Below, in pieces: positions 35,092-44,059 of a stretch of DNA of 64,000 nucleotides. The notes beneath the pieces are model-generated. The model worked only from the letters and a program-made list of their open reading frames with translations, was not told where the DNA came from and ran no database searches. This DNA is from Pseudomonas sp. KUIN-1. GTDB lineage: Bacteria; Pseudomonadota; Gammaproteobacteria; Pseudomonadales; Pseudomonadaceae. The stretch covers positions 4,347,501 to 4,411,500 of the forward strand of contig NZ_AP020337.1 of NCBI RefSeq assembly GCF_009176725.1, given 5' to 3'. Position 1 is the stretch's first letter. Each line of letters starts with the position of its first letter. The translations under genes and the position numbers were made by a program.

Positions 35092-35991
35092 TTAATCGAT
35101 GGCCGCGACCATCAGTTCTCGCAGCCACCTGTGAGCCGGATCGCGGTGCAAACGCTCTGGCCACAGCATGAGCATTTCAAACCCGGGAATCGAAAGCGGC
35201 GGTTCCTGAACCACGAGCGTCGGCTGATTGCGCACCAGCCGTTCAGGCACTACCGCAACCAGGTCGCTGCAGGTCAGTGCAGACACCAGCGAGCCGAAAT
35301 GCGGAGCCGACAACACCACCCGCCGGCTTAACCCCAGCGCCGCCAGAGCCTGATCGGTGCTTCCGGCGAAGCCGCCGCCGTTGGGAGACATGACCGCATG
35401 CTCCAGCTCACAGAAACGTGTCAGCGACACAGGTTGCACAAGGTCTGGATGATCATGCCGGGCAGCAAGCACATAACGCTCATGGATCAACGACCGCTGG
35501 CGCAGCTTGGGCGGCGCCTCGTCGCGGGTGTGCAACGCCAGATCCAGCCGACCACTTTCAAGATCCGCGGCCAGGCTGACCGGCTGCTTGTTCAGCATGG
35601 CCAGGCGCGTGCCCGGAGCACTGTTGCGCAACCTGCCGAGCGACGGCCATATCAAAGCGGTGGTCGCGTAATCGCTGGCGGCCACGCGCCAGGTGTGATC
35701 GGCCGTTGCCGGATCAAAATCCCGGCCGGGCAATAACGCAGACTCCAGCGCTGCAAGCGCCTGCCTGAGTGGTTCGCGCAGTTCTTCAGCCCGCGCAGTC
35801 GGGGTCATGCCCCGCGGTCCCGGCAGCAACAATGGATCCTCCAGCACCTGCCTCAGCCTGCCCAATTGCAGGCTGACCGTGGGCTGGGTCAGGTTCAGCC
35901 GATGCGCCGCGCGGGTCACGTTCTGCTCCGAGAGCAATGCATCCAGCGTGACCAGCAGATTGAGGTCGATACGTCGCAAGGTATTGTTCAT
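35092..35991 (-). CDS. LysR-family transcriptional regulator
   Basis: A 299-residue regulator: winged HTH at about 5-65 (RRIDLNLLVTLDALLSEQNVTRAAHRLNLTQPTVS) and an effector-binding domain (about 90-295). The ATG at 35991 begins the standard LysR N-terminus; the longer frame is rejected. It is divergent from the NAD(P)H quinone oxidoreductase gene 88 bp away, which is its likely target, as is usual for LysR genes. Inducer unknown, though a quinone or electrophile would fit. Confidence 0.9.
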   Translation of the reverse strand: MNNTLRRIDLNLLVTLDALLSEQNVTRAAHRLNLTQPTVSLQLGRLRQVLEDPLLLPGPRGMTPTARAEELREPLRQALAALESALLPGRDFDPATADHTWRVAASDYATTALIWPSLGRLRNSAPGTRLAMLNKQPVSLAADLESGRLDLALHTRDEAPPKLRQRSLIHERYVLAARHDHPDLVQPVSLTRFCELEHAVMSPNGGGFAGSTDQALAALGLSRRVVLSAPHFGSLVSALTCSDLVAVVPERLVRNQPTLVVQEPPLSIPGFEMLMLWPERLHRDPAHRWLRELMVAAID

Positions 35992-36079
35992 GCAAATACC
36001 CAGTGTTTGGGAGATTGATTTCCAGCATACCCGAGCGAGTCTGTAGCGTTGCCTCATTACCGACAAACCGGAGACTCTC

Positions 36080-36880
36080 ATGAACGTACTTATTGTCTAC
36101 GCCCACCCCGAACCGCGCTCGCTGAACGGGTCGTTGAAAGACTTCGCCGTCGATCATCTGCAGAACAACGGCCATCAGGTGCAGGTGTCCGACCTTTACC
36201 AGATGGGCTGGAAGCCGATCATCGACGCCAACGATGCACCCGGTCTCGAGAGCAGCAGCCGCTTTGACCCTGCCCTTGAGTCGCAACGCGTATTTGCCGC
36301 CGGTATTCAGCCGCCGGACATCGAGGCCGAACAGGCCAGATTGCTCTGGGCAGACGCCGTCATATTTCAGTTTCCGCTCTGGTGGTTTTCGATGCCCGCG
36401 ATCATGAAAGGCTGGATAGAGCGGGTGTACGCCTGTGGTTTCGCCTACGGCGTGGGCGAGCACAGCGACCAGCACTGGGGTGATCGCTACGGTGAAGGAA
36501 CGCTGGCAGGCAAGCGCGCCATGCTGACGGTGACCATGGGCGGCTGGGATTCCCATTACAGCGAGCGTGGCGTAAACGGGGCGCTGAACGACGTGCTTTT
36601 TCCTATCCAGCACGGCATCCTGTTCTATCCAGGTTTCGATGTGCTCGCGCCCTTCCCCGTGTACCGGGCAGGCAAGGTGGACAGCGCAACCTTTGCGCGG
36701 ATTTGCGCCGACTACGGCAACCGCCTGGATACCCTGTTCACCCTTGAGCCCTTGCCATTTCGCAGACAGAACGACGGTGACTACGAGATCCCGGCACTGA
36801 CCTTGCGTCCTGAGCTTGCAGCGGGTCGGCAGGGACTGGGCATTCACCTTCGTGATGAGGATGGGCCTGCGGATCTTTAG
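36080..36880 (+). CDS. NAD(P)H:quinone oxidoreductase (flavodoxin-fold)
   Basis: A 266-residue cytosolic flavoenzyme of the NQO1/MdaB/KefF type, reducing quinones by two electrons to avoid radicals. Signatures include the FMN/FAD-binding start (VLIVYAHPEPRSLNGSL), FQFPLWWFSMPAIMKGWIERV and GAGYAYG-like ACGFAYGVG. The longer C-terminus matches the NQO1-like branch. The divergent LysR gene is the probable regulator. Confidence 0.88.
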   Translation: MNVLIVYAHPEPRSLNGSLKDFAVDHLQNNGHQVQVSDLYQMGWKPIIDANDAPGLESSSRFDPALESQRVFAAGIQPPDIEAEQARLLWADAVIFQFPLWWFSMPAIMKGWIERVYACGFAYGVGEHSDQHWGDRYGEGTLAGKRAMLTVTMGGWDSHYSERGVNGALNDVLFPIQHGILFYPGFDVLAPFPVYRAGKVDSATFARICADYGNRLDTLFTLEPLPFRRQNDGDYEIPALTLRPELAAGRQGLGIHLRDEDGPADL

Positions 36881-36997
36881 GACAGAGTGTCAGAGGATTG
36901 ATGAGCAGCGCTCAGCAGCGCATGTACCCCAGACCACACAGAAAAAAGCGGCATACCCGGTATGCTGCTGTCGGAGCATTTCAGCGGGTACACAGCC

Positions 36998-37513
36998 ATG
37001 GTAAAAGCACGATTGCGAGACTCGAAAACGACCCTAATCGCACGCGTGACGTTCGCAGCCTGCGTGGGCTTTGGCGCTCTGATGCCGGACCTTGCCGAGA
37101 CGGCCTATGCACAACAGCCCGTCTCTTCATCTTCAAGCGACAAAGACCAGGAGCGCGGTATGAACGTCAGGATGTATGCGGGTGACAAGGTCGTCATGCT
37201 CCATCTGGACGACAGTGAAACGGCAAGGGACTTTGTCTCGCTGCTGCCCGTTGAACTGACACTGGAGGACTACGCCGCCACCGAAAAAATAAGCATGCTG
37301 CCACGCAAACTGAACGTGACCGGTGCTCCGGCGGGCGTTACGCCAATCGAGGGGGATATCGCCTATTACGCGCCTTGGGGCAATCTGGCGATTTTTCATA
37401 AAGGCTTCAAGTACTCGCACGGCCTGATCAGGCTGGGGCGGGTTGAATCAGGTATCGAAGTCATTCGGCAGCCGGGGACTGTAGCCGTCCGGTTTGAAGT
37501 TGCCAATGACTGA
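36998..37513 (+). CDS. Secreted cyclophilin-like fold protein
   Basis: A 171-residue protein with an N-terminal signal-like helix (about 15-40, ending PDLAETAYAQ) and a C-terminal domain whose pattern (DDSETARDFVSLLPVELTLEDYAATEKISMLPR ... GDIAYYAPWGNLAIFHKGF) matches the cyclophilin-like_2 family. These have a cyclophilin barrel but no proven isomerase activity. The ATG at 36998 is preferred over 36962 because it starts the signal sequence. A hairpin follows the stop codon. Confidence 0.78.
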   Translation: MVKARLRDSKTTLIARVTFAACVGFGALMPDLAETAYAQQPVSSSSSDKDQERGMNVRMYAGDKVVMLHLDDSETARDFVSLLPVELTLEDYAATEKISMLPRKLNVTGAPAGVTPIEGDIAYYAPWGNLAIFHKGFKYSHGLIRLGRVESGIEVIRQPGTVAVRFEVAND

Positions 37514-37519
37514 TCACAC

Positions 37520-37547
37520 AGAAGGCCCTGCAGTTGCAGGGCCTTCT
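37520..37547. terminator. Hairpin between convergent genes
   Basis: A perfect 13-bp inverted repeat (AGAAGGCCCTGCA at 37520-37532, TGCAGGGCCTTCT at 37535-37547) sits between the cyclophilin-like gene and the convergent alpha/beta hydrolase gene. The T-tract is short, so efficiency is uncertain; placement suggests use in both directions. Confidence 0.65.
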
Positions 37548-37570
37548 CATGCGTAGCGCTTTCCGGCGGA

Positions 37571-38599
37571 CTACTTCAGGTTGTTCTTGAAGAACTCGCC
37601 CAGCTTGTCGAACGGGATCAGATCGACCCGATCGTACAGATCCACATGCCCGGCCTCCGGCACGATGATCAGTTGCTTGGGCTGGCCGGCCAGTTTGTAA
37701 GCCTCTTCGCTGAACTCCAGTGAATGCGCCTCTGAACCGGCGATGAACAGCATCGGCCGTGGCGAGATGGTCGCGATGTCGTTGAACGGATAGAAGTTCA
37801 TGAACTTGATGTTGCTGGTCAGCGTCGGGTGAGTGGTCAACTCGGGCGACTGGCCTTCGGGCGTGAACTCGCCGCGTGGCGTGCGATAGAAATCGTAGAA
37901 CTCGCGTTCGATCGGACCGGATGTGTCAGTCAGCTTGTGTACGGTGCCGCTGGTATAAGCCGTATCACCGCCGCTGTATTCCACGTCGCGCTGCAGTGCC
38001 GCCTGCTCGATGATCTTCTTGCGCTGCGCCAGCGTCTGCGAATGTTTCAGGCCGTTGCGGTTGGCGGCGCCCATGTCATACATGCTCACCGTGGCAATGG
38101 CTTTCATGCGCGGGTCGATCTTCGCGGCACTGATGACAAAGCTGCCACTGCCGCAGATCCCCAGCACGCCGATTCGTTTTTTGTCCACGAAGGTCTGAGT
38201 GCCCAGGAAGTCCACTGCGGCACTGAAGTCCTCGGCGTAGAGATCGGGTGAAACGGCGTTACGCGGCTGGCCTTCACTGCCGCCCCAGAACGACAGGTCC
38301 AGCGACAAGGTGACAAACCCTTGTTCGGCCAGTTTCTGCGCGTACAGATTGGCGCTTTGCTCCTTTACCGCCCCCATTGGATGGCCGACGATGATGGCCG
38401 GAGCTTTAACGTTCGGGTTCGAGCCTTGGGGTATAAACAGATTGCCCGCGACTTTCATCTTGTACTGGTTGTTGAACAGCACTTTTTGCGCAACGACCTT
38501 GTCGCTTGTGTAGAAATTATCGGCACCGTGAGACATGTCTGCTCCTGTCGCAGCGTATGAGCTTATTAAAAGCCCAAGCATCAAAAGAATCTTTTTCAT
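37571..38599 (-). CDS. Secreted alpha/beta hydrolase, dienelactone-hydrolase-like
   Basis: A 342-residue hydrolase with a signal peptide (LMLGLLISSYAATG). The fold is recognisable from IIVGHPMGAVKEQSANLYAQKLAEQGF, an elbow LGICGSGSF where Cys takes the nucleophile place as in dienelactone-type hydrolases, a late Asp/Glu strand (LFIAGSEAHSLEF) and the His of EAGHVDLY. The start overlaps the stop of the upstream MFS gene by 4 bp (ATGA), so they form one operon with the divergent LysR gene as likely regulator. Substrate unknown. Confidence 0.85.
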   Translation of the reverse strand: MKKILLMLGLLISSYAATGADMSHGADNFYTSDKVVAQKVLFNNQYKMKVAGNLFIPQGSNPNVKAPAIIVGHPMGAVKEQSANLYAQKLAEQGFVTLSLDLSFWGGSEGQPRNAVSPDLYAEDFSAAVDFLGTQTFVDKKRIGVLGICGSGSFVISAAKIDPRMKAIATVSMYDMGAANRNGLKHSQTLAQRKKIIEQAALQRDVEYSGGDTAYTSGTVHKLTDTSGPIEREFYDFYRTPRGEFTPEGQSPELTTHPTLTSNIKFMNFYPFNDIATISPRPMLFIAGSEAHSLEFSEEAYKLAGQPKQLIIVPEAGHVDLYDRVDLIPFDKLGEFFKNNLK

Positions 38600-39858
38600 G
38601 GCGTGTTACCTCGTTGAGAAATTGACCCGCGTTTATCTGCCCGGCCCTGACCGGTGTTTTTTTCCTGCAGTAACGCGTTGTCGCGTGCCGTCCAGGCCAG
38701 CGCGGCCGAACACGCCAGTAACACGCCACCGAATGCGAACGGGCTCCACCAACCGAGGCTGTCGAACAGCGCGCCGCCGATGCCGGCCCCGGCGGTGATC
38801 GCCAATTGAATGGTCGCCACCATCAGGCCGCCGCCTGCCTCGGCATCGTCGGGCAGCGTGCGGCTCAACCACAGGCCCCAGGCGACTGGTGCCGGCGTGG
38901 CAATCAGGCCCCAGACGGCAAGCACAATGGCGACAGCCTGAGGCGAATGGCCCAGACCGGTCAGCGCCACGGCCAGCACCGCCATCAGCAGCGGAATGAC
39001 AATCAGGCAGGCATACAGGCCTTTGTGCAGCAGCCTGCCGATCAGGTAGGTGCCGACCAGCCCGCTGGCCCCCAGCGCCAAAAGCATCAGGGACAACGTG
39101 TTGACGCTGACGCCGGTGATCTCTTCCAGAAACGGGCGCAGGTAGGTGAAGACGGCGAACTGGCCCATGAACAGCAACAGGATCGCGCTCATGCCGACGG
39201 CCACTTGCGGGTTACGCAGCAGGCGGAACGGATTGCGTGCCCGGTTGTTCGGCTGACTGCGCATGGCCGGCAGGCTCAGCCACTGCCAGGCAAACGCCAG
39301 CGCCGCGAGCGGGATGACCAGGAAAAACGCGCCGCGCCAGCCAATGTACTGGCCCATGAAGCTGCCCAATGGCGCGGCGACCGTCGCCGCCAGCGCATTG
39401 CCGCCGTTGATCAATGCCAGGCCCTTGGCGACCGATTGCTTGGGCACCAGCTTCATCACGGTAGCGGTCGACATCGACCAGAACCCGCCAATGGCAATAC
39501 CGAGCAATGCACGGCCTGTCATGAACAACCAGCCGTTGGAGGCCAGCGTGACGATCACGCCAGACACCAGCAGCAACAGGCTGAAGCCCAGCAGGACAGG
39601 CTTGCGATCCAGATGCCCGGTCAGCGGCGTGTTCAGCAGACTGGTCAGCACGGCAAAAAAGCCGGAGATCGAAATCGCCTGCCCGGCCTGCCCCTGACTG
39701 ATGCCGAGGTCCTGCGCGATGGGTGTCAGCAGGCTGACCGGCATGAACTCCGACGCAATCAGCACCACCACACACAGCGCCATCGAAAACACGGCGCCCC
39801 AGGCTGGCGGATGTGTTGTCGCCTCAGCCCCCTTTAGCGTTGAATCGAATGCTTGCAT
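38596..39858 (-). CDS. MFS drug/metabolite efflux transporter
   Basis: A 420-residue 12-helix transporter of the DHA1-type MFS branch (YdhP/NepI-like). Helix 1 carries ASEFMPVSLLTPIAQDLGIS and the loop motif reads TGHLDRKPVLL. A hydrophilic tail of about 25 residues follows the last helix. It is the first gene of a two-gene operon with the secreted hydrolase (4-bp overlap) and lies 106 bp from the divergent LysR gene. The pairing suggests handling of a toxic ester or lactone, which is an inference only. Confidence 0.88.
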   Translation of the reverse strand: MQAFDSTLKGAEATTHPPAWGAVFSMALCVVVLIASEFMPVSLLTPIAQDLGISQGQAGQAISISGFFAVLTSLLNTPLTGHLDRKPVLLGFSLLLLVSGVIVTLASNGWLFMTGRALLGIAIGGFWSMSTATVMKLVPKQSVAKGLALINGGNALAATVAAPLGSFMGQYIGWRGAFFLVIPLAALAFAWQWLSLPAMRSQPNNRARNPFRLLRNPQVAVGMSAILLLFMGQFAVFTYLRPFLEEITGVSVNTLSLMLLALGASGLVGTYLIGRLLHKGLYACLIVIPLLMAVLAVALTGLGHSPQAVAIVLAVWGLIATPAPVAWGLWLSRTLPDDAEAGGGLMVATIQLAITAGAGIGGALFDSLGWWSPFAFGGVLLACSAALAWTARDNALLQEKNTGQGRADKRGSISQRGNTP

Positions 39859-39964
39859 GCGTCACTGACCTGGCGATGTTGAAAATAGTCGGCACAGGTT
39901 AGGGCAAAGGTATTAGGATGATTAGACACCACAATTTAAACGCGCTTGTGAGAAGGATTCAGCA

Positions 39965-40858
39965 ATGAGCACACCCAAACTCAATGATCTACAAGCCTTC
40001 CTGCAGGTAGCACGCGATCAGAGCTTTACCAAGGCGGCCACCAAGCTGGGCGTTACGCCTTCAGCCCTGAGCCACACCCTGCGCGGCCTTGAAGAGCGCA
40101 TGGGCCTGCGCCTGCTGGCGAGAACCACCCGCAACGTGGCCCCGACCGAGGCAGGCGAACGGCTGATGCGCTCGATCGGGCCGCTGCTGGACCAGATTGC
40201 CGCAGAAGTCGAAGTGCTGGGCGAGCTGCGCGACAAGCCCGCCGGCACCATTCGCATTACCTGCTCCGATGACGCCGCAGAGGGCATCATCCGCCCGATG
40301 CTTGCAGGATTTCTGGCGCAGTACCCGGATATCCAGATCGAGATCTGCATCGACTACGGCTTCACCAATATTGTCAGCGAACGTTTCGATGCAGGCATCC
40401 GTCTGGGTGAATCCATCAGCAAGGACATGATTGCCGTACGCCTAGGACCTGACTGGCGCTTGTCAGTGGTGGGGTCGCCGGCCTACTTCGAGCGACATCC
40501 CGTCCCGCTGCAGCCTCAGGACCTGACTCAACACACCTGCATCAACATCCGCCACTCGCCGAACGGCAGTTGCTACGCCTGGGAGTTCGAGAAGGGCAGC
40601 CGCAAGCTGAACATACGGGTCAATGGGCAATTCACGTCAAACAGCATGATTCATGTGCTCAACGCCGCACTGGACGGCGTAGGCCTGGCCTACGTGCCGG
40701 ACTCCATGGCCGAGCCGCACATCGCCAGCGGCCGCCTGAAAGAAGTGCTGGTCGACTGGAGCCCGTATTTCGAAGGCTTTCACTTGTACTACCCGAACCG
40801 GCGACAGGCGTCGCCGGCGTTCAGTGCGTTTGTCGAGGCGGTGAGGTATCGGGGGTAA
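39965..40858 (+). CDS. LysR-family transcriptional regulator
   Basis: A 297-residue LysR regulator: HTH at about 5-65 (LNDLQAFLQVARDQSFTKAATKLGVTPSALSHTL) and a LysR substrate-binding domain (90-295) of the PecT/DsdC-like group. It is divergent from the MFS-hydrolase operon, its probable target. Its last 61 bp (40794-40854) are repeated exactly at 44532-44592, next to an unrelated gene; this marks the edge of the hopAF1-bearing segment. Confidence 0.92.
   Translation: MSTPKLNDLQAFLQVARDQSFTKAATKLGVTPSALSHTLRGLEERMGLRLLARTTRNVAPTEAGERLMRSIGPLLDQIAAEVEVLGELRDKPAGTIRITCSDDAAEGIIRPMLAGFLAQYPDIQIEICIDYGFTNIVSERFDAGIRLGESISKDMIAVRLGPDWRLSVVGSPAYFERHPVPLQPQDLTQHTCINIRHSPNGSCYAWEFEKGSRKLNIRVNGQFTSNSMIHVLNAALDGVGLAYVPDSMAEPHIASGRLKEVLVDWSPYFEGFHLYYPNRRQASPAFSAFVEAVRYRG
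40794..40854 (+). repeat. 61-bp direct repeat, copy 1 (lysR 3' end)
   Basis: This segment at the 3' end of the lysR gene is identical, base for base by eye, to 44532-44592, in the same orientation and 3738 bp apart. It forms the left partner of a duplication that also includes ybdG (42065-42716 versus 45833-47136). Confidence 0.9.
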
Positions 40859-40932
40859 TCAGGGGGCTACATTTAGATCCACCAATTTCGTCGGCAACCG
40901 ACCCCAGCGGCGTATCAGAAGCTGAGGCCGCT

Positions 40933-41847
40933 TCATAAGGCGGGTAAATCAATATAAATAAAATGCGGGTGCTTCACCACCAATTCCGACCGACTGGCAC
41001 CAGAGTTATATTTAAAAGCACCATAAACAAACAGGTAGATTTTTTGGGCAGGATCAAAAGTATTCAGCTGATTTAGCAATGCACGACCCGCTGCTCCGAC
41101 CTCAAAGACTTCTGAATTTAGCACGACAACCTTCGGAGCTTGCCCAAGGGTTTTCTCTTGTAGAACTAAATAAAAATTTCCCCCAACCTTATCTACGGAA
41201 ATGACGGGAGCAGTAAATATTTTGGTGCCCACTTTCCCAAGAAATTTAGTGCTATTGAGCTCAAACGAGTAAAAAGCAGAATCGTAGGTGCCTTCCGGGT
41301 TCCATGGCGCTCTCAAGGAACTCATTCTTCTGGATTGAGCAGTCATATCCAACCACGCCTTGGCAAACCTCTTTACCATCTCTGAACGACCTTCACTGGC
41401 ACCAAGGCCAGCCTTGGAGCGCCCGCCAACTCCTGATCCTGTCCGTTGATCCTGGTTCGCAGAAGCAAGCGAGCTTCCAGACGGGTTCGCCGCTGTACTT
41501 GATGGATCTATCCAAACCTGCGGAAAATCTTTTTTCACTGGATTTGCGTTGAGCTGCGAGGATGCGCTGGTAGGTGTTGTAGATGAGGGTTGGGGCTGTC
41601 TGTCGCACCCCTCAGGATGATGCCCCCTGAAGTGAGCAGAGGGTGAAATTTTTCTACCTGCTTTTTCCTTGTCTGGTATAACGATGCTTACCTTGACGCC
41701 ACATGAAGGGTTAGCACATTTCACTTTAACAGCGTTATTGGCTGATGCAGATGTCTTGTATAACTCTTCTATCTGGTTTATTCCGACCAAAGCACCGACA
41801 CTTCCAAGACCTGGATGATTTTCTGTCAATAACGCTTGTTCATGCAT
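40933..41847 (-). CDS. Hypothetical protein with putative zinc-finger
   Basis: A 304-residue soluble protein of unknown function. Residues 44-81 hold a Cys44-x4-Cys49 pair (KCANPSCGV), then His72, His76, His77 and Cys81 (HFRGHHPEGC), which would fit a zinc-binding site. Residues 85-155 are Ser/Pro/Gln-rich and probably disordered; the C-terminal half (ISVDKVGGNFYLVLQEKTLG ... KIYLFVYGAFKYNSGASRSELVV) has beta character. It lies within the duplicated, hopAF1-bearing segment in the place where the second copy has an unrelated gene. No hrp box precedes it. Confidence 0.6.
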   Translation of the reverse strand: MHEQALLTENHPGLGSVGALVGINQIEELYKTSASANNAVKVKCANPSCGVKVSIVIPDKEKAGRKISPSAHFRGHHPEGCDRQPQPSSTTPTSASSQLNANPVKKDFPQVWIDPSSTAANPSGSSLASANQDQRTGSGVGGRSKAGLGASEGRSEMVKRFAKAWLDMTAQSRRMSSLRAPWNPEGTYDSAFYSFELNSTKFLGKVGTKIFTAPVISVDKVGGNFYLVLQEKTLGQAPKVVVLNSEVFEVGAAGRALLNQLNTFDPAQKIYLFVYGAFKYNSGASRSELVVKHPHFIYIDLPAL

Positions 41848-41920
41848 ATGTGAAACCCCTATATAAATTTATTCTATCCTCCATGACAATCAGCATGGAA
41901 TTCAACCCTTAGCGATATTG

Positions 41921-41949
41921 GAACAGGCCTCTATGCCTGTTCTTTTTTT
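41921..41949 (+). terminator. Strong Rho-independent terminator without a gene
   Basis: GAACAGGC and GCCTGTTC (8-bp arms, 6-nt loop) are followed by seven T's on the plus strand. The closest upstream gene is on the minus strand and divergent, so no plus-strand gene ends here. It may close a short unannotated RNA or be left from a deleted gene. Confidence 0.7.
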
Positions 41950-42064
41950 GAATTCTAACGTATTGGCGGAGCACGAAACAGGCTGGCGAGATCAGAGAGT
42001 TCTGACCGGCCATCATTACAGCGATTATTGTGTGTTCTGTCATGAGGGGGTCGCTCCTTCTGAG

Positions 42065-42758
42065 CCGTAAATACTTTAATCACGCCCCCCCTCTTCGCTC
42101 AACGGGCCCGATGCTTTTATGGATATTCACTCGCTTTGGCTCAAGACCCAGGAAATCTGGGACATGCTCGATCAGCACCCGTGGGTACGTACCGGGCTGG
42201 CGCCTGATGTCAGAGTCGTTCCGCAACTGGCGCGGCATGCAGCAATCAGGCGGACGGCGCATCAAGCGCAGCCTGTTCATCGACGCCAGCGGCGTGCGCT
42301 TCGTCCGTGACGATGAAGAACAGCAGCTCATGCAAATCCACCTGCTCACCGACTACATCGGCCGCAAACAGGCCGAATTGCTCGCCTGGAACCAGGCACA
42401 AGGCAACGTCGCACAAATGTCCGCCAACCGCCGCCGCATGACCAACATTGGCACCTTCCGCGCCTACGCCCTGGTGTACCTGAAAAGCCACGTCGACATC
42501 AACCCGAACATGACCTGCATGGTTCGCCAGCTGGAACCCACCTCGCAGGGCATCCCGCTGGAAATCTACTGCTTCACCCGCACCACGGCGTGGGTGGATT
42601 ACGAGCGGATACAGGGGGATATTTTCGATTATCTGATTACGGTGATGCCGGAATTTGGGTTGAATTTGTATCAGCAGCCTAGTGGGGCGGATATGCGGGT
42701 GGGGTTGAGGGGGGAGACTGTGAATCAAGCCAAAGCTGACTGGACGAGAGAGCGTTGA
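42065..42758 (+). pseudogene. Internally deleted ybdG-type mscS pseudogene
   Basis: This copy begins like the intact gene at 45883 (ATG at 42119, MDIHSLWLKTQEIWDM...) but jumps at 42197-42208 from codon ~27 to a site about 653 bp further on. The join is at the short shared sequence CTGGC(GC)CTGAT, found in the intact copy at 45961 and 46614. The 653-bp loss is not a multiple of three, so the frame breaks; a long frame from 42030 reads the rest only by chance of frame. All membrane helices are gone. Identity ends near 42716. It cannot make a channel. Confidence 0.88.
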
Positions 42759-42836
42759 GGTTGGGATTTGAAGGTTTTTGGAATGGGGTAGTGATTCCAT
42801 CGCTCCCCGCTCCCAGCTATCGTGATTTGGGGATAT

Positions 42837-42864
42837 GGAACCGCTGAAGAGTTTTAGCCACTCA
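42837..42864 (+). promoter_or_regulatory. hrp box (HrpL-type sigma promoter)
   Basis: GGAACC at 42837-42842 and CCACTCA at 42858-42864 are 15 nt apart, matching the HrpL consensus GGAACC-N15/16-CCACNNA. It points to hopAF1, whose start codon lies 247 bp downstream. This is the only convincing hrp box seen in the window. Confidence 0.85.
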
Positions 42865-43110
42865 GTAGCTTTCTTTTTTGAGCTACACGCATGCACGTAT
42901 CCAACTGTTCAGCACATACCATTCAAACGTGTGCCGCCCGCTCGACATTGAGCAGTGTCGCAATCGAAATCCAAGCATCACATAATCAACGGAAAGCAAA
43001 CTAGCGAATTCTATACATTAGACATGTGGGGCCTGGCAACGACCATACTAAGTTTTCGGTTATGTCGCTGCGCGCCTATCGCTTAATGCTACATCGAAGA
43101 GAGAACCGTC

Positions 43111-43965
43111 ATGGGACTATGTATTTCAAAACATTCTGGCAGCAGCTACAGCTACAGTGATAGCGACCGCTGGGAAGTGCCTGTAAACCCTTCAAATGCC
43201 AGGCCTGCTTCTAGTCATCAAACGGCATCTGCGAGCGATAGAGCCTCAGACGAGGTGGACGAACGTCCTGCAACATTTTCTCATTTTCAACTCGCGCGGT
43301 GCGGCGAAGATTATACTCTTAGTATGGTTTCTTTAGCAGCTTATCAAGCAGAAAGACGGCATCGCGGTAATTTAATAAAGGATCGTAGTCAATCCGCACT
43401 TCCCTGGGTGCAGGTATATCACTCTGAAACAGGCCTGGATTACAGTTTCCAGATTGACAGAACCACGACTGTCAAAGTGGCCGGATTCAACTACAATGTC
43501 CCCAATGATGGACAGACTCGGCATTTATACAGTGCCGGCACGAGCCAGGTAAATATGCCTGTCATCACAGACAACATGAGTGCGTGCATTGCTGTCGCGT
43601 GTGCGGCGGAAAACGTAGATGCCGGTACGGGTGAACGTAGGCCGGGGGCGAAAGTTCGCGTATTCCATCTGTTCCCTTTTCGTCGCGAAGACCTTATGCC
43701 AAAACAAGTGTTAGCGTCTGTGCGCGATTATCTGCGGGATATTAAGGAACAGGGGCTAACAATGCGCGCAGCCCTGCATGGAGGAAATAGAGAGGGTGAT
43801 TTCTCAGTCAGCACTGCGGAGGCATTGAAAAGCCTGTTTGCTGATGAAGGAATCCCGCTTGAATTCGACGAGACTTGTGCAAACCGAACATCTGAAACAC
43901 TGCTTGGCGCCGTTATTCTTAATGACAACTCGACTCAATTCATAAAGCATTTGGTCGCTTTATGA
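43111..43965 (+). CDS. hopAF1: Type III effector HopAF1
   Basis: A 284-residue effector injected into plant cells. The N-terminus MGLCISK is a myristoylation/palmitoylation-type membrane signal. Cys159 (NMSACIAV) and His186 (VRVFHLF) stand exactly where the catalytic residues of the HopAF1 deamidase-like fold are reported. HopAF1 is known to target methylthioadenosine nucleosidases of the Yang cycle and lower ethylene production. An hrp box lies 247 bp upstream. The gene has lower GC than its neighbours, no adjacent chaperone gene, and sits in a duplicated, IS-scarred segment, all fitting horizontal gain. It appears intact. Confidence 0.93.
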   Translation: MGLCISKHSGSSYSYSDSDRWEVPVNPSNARPASSHQTASASDRASDEVDERPATFSHFQLARCGEDYTLSMVSLAAYQAERRHRGNLIKDRSQSALPWVQVYHSETGLDYSFQIDRTTTVKVAGFNYNVPNDGQTRHLYSAGTSQVNMPVITDNMSACIAVACAAENVDAGTGERRPGAKVRVFHLFPFRREDLMPKQVLASVRDYLRDIKEQGLTMRAALHGGNREGDFSVSTAEALKSLFADEGIPLEFDETCANRTSETLLGAVILNDNSTQFIKHLVAL

Positions 43966-44059
43966 CACGATACTGCAGCTGTCGGCAGCGCTTCGATTTT
44001 GCCTGAACAGTTCCGTAGACGAACCCGCTTGGGGGGAGCCCGACGTCGCAAGCAATGGT

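Noticed and set aside
38806..39837. 343-residue plus-strand frame
   Set aside because: Antisense to the MFS transporter; His/Gln-rich composition typical of a shadow frame.
42030..42758. Intact 242-residue protein
   Set aside because: The frame joins out-of-frame leader sequence to the C-terminal part of ybdG across a 653-bp deletion; it is a pseudogene.
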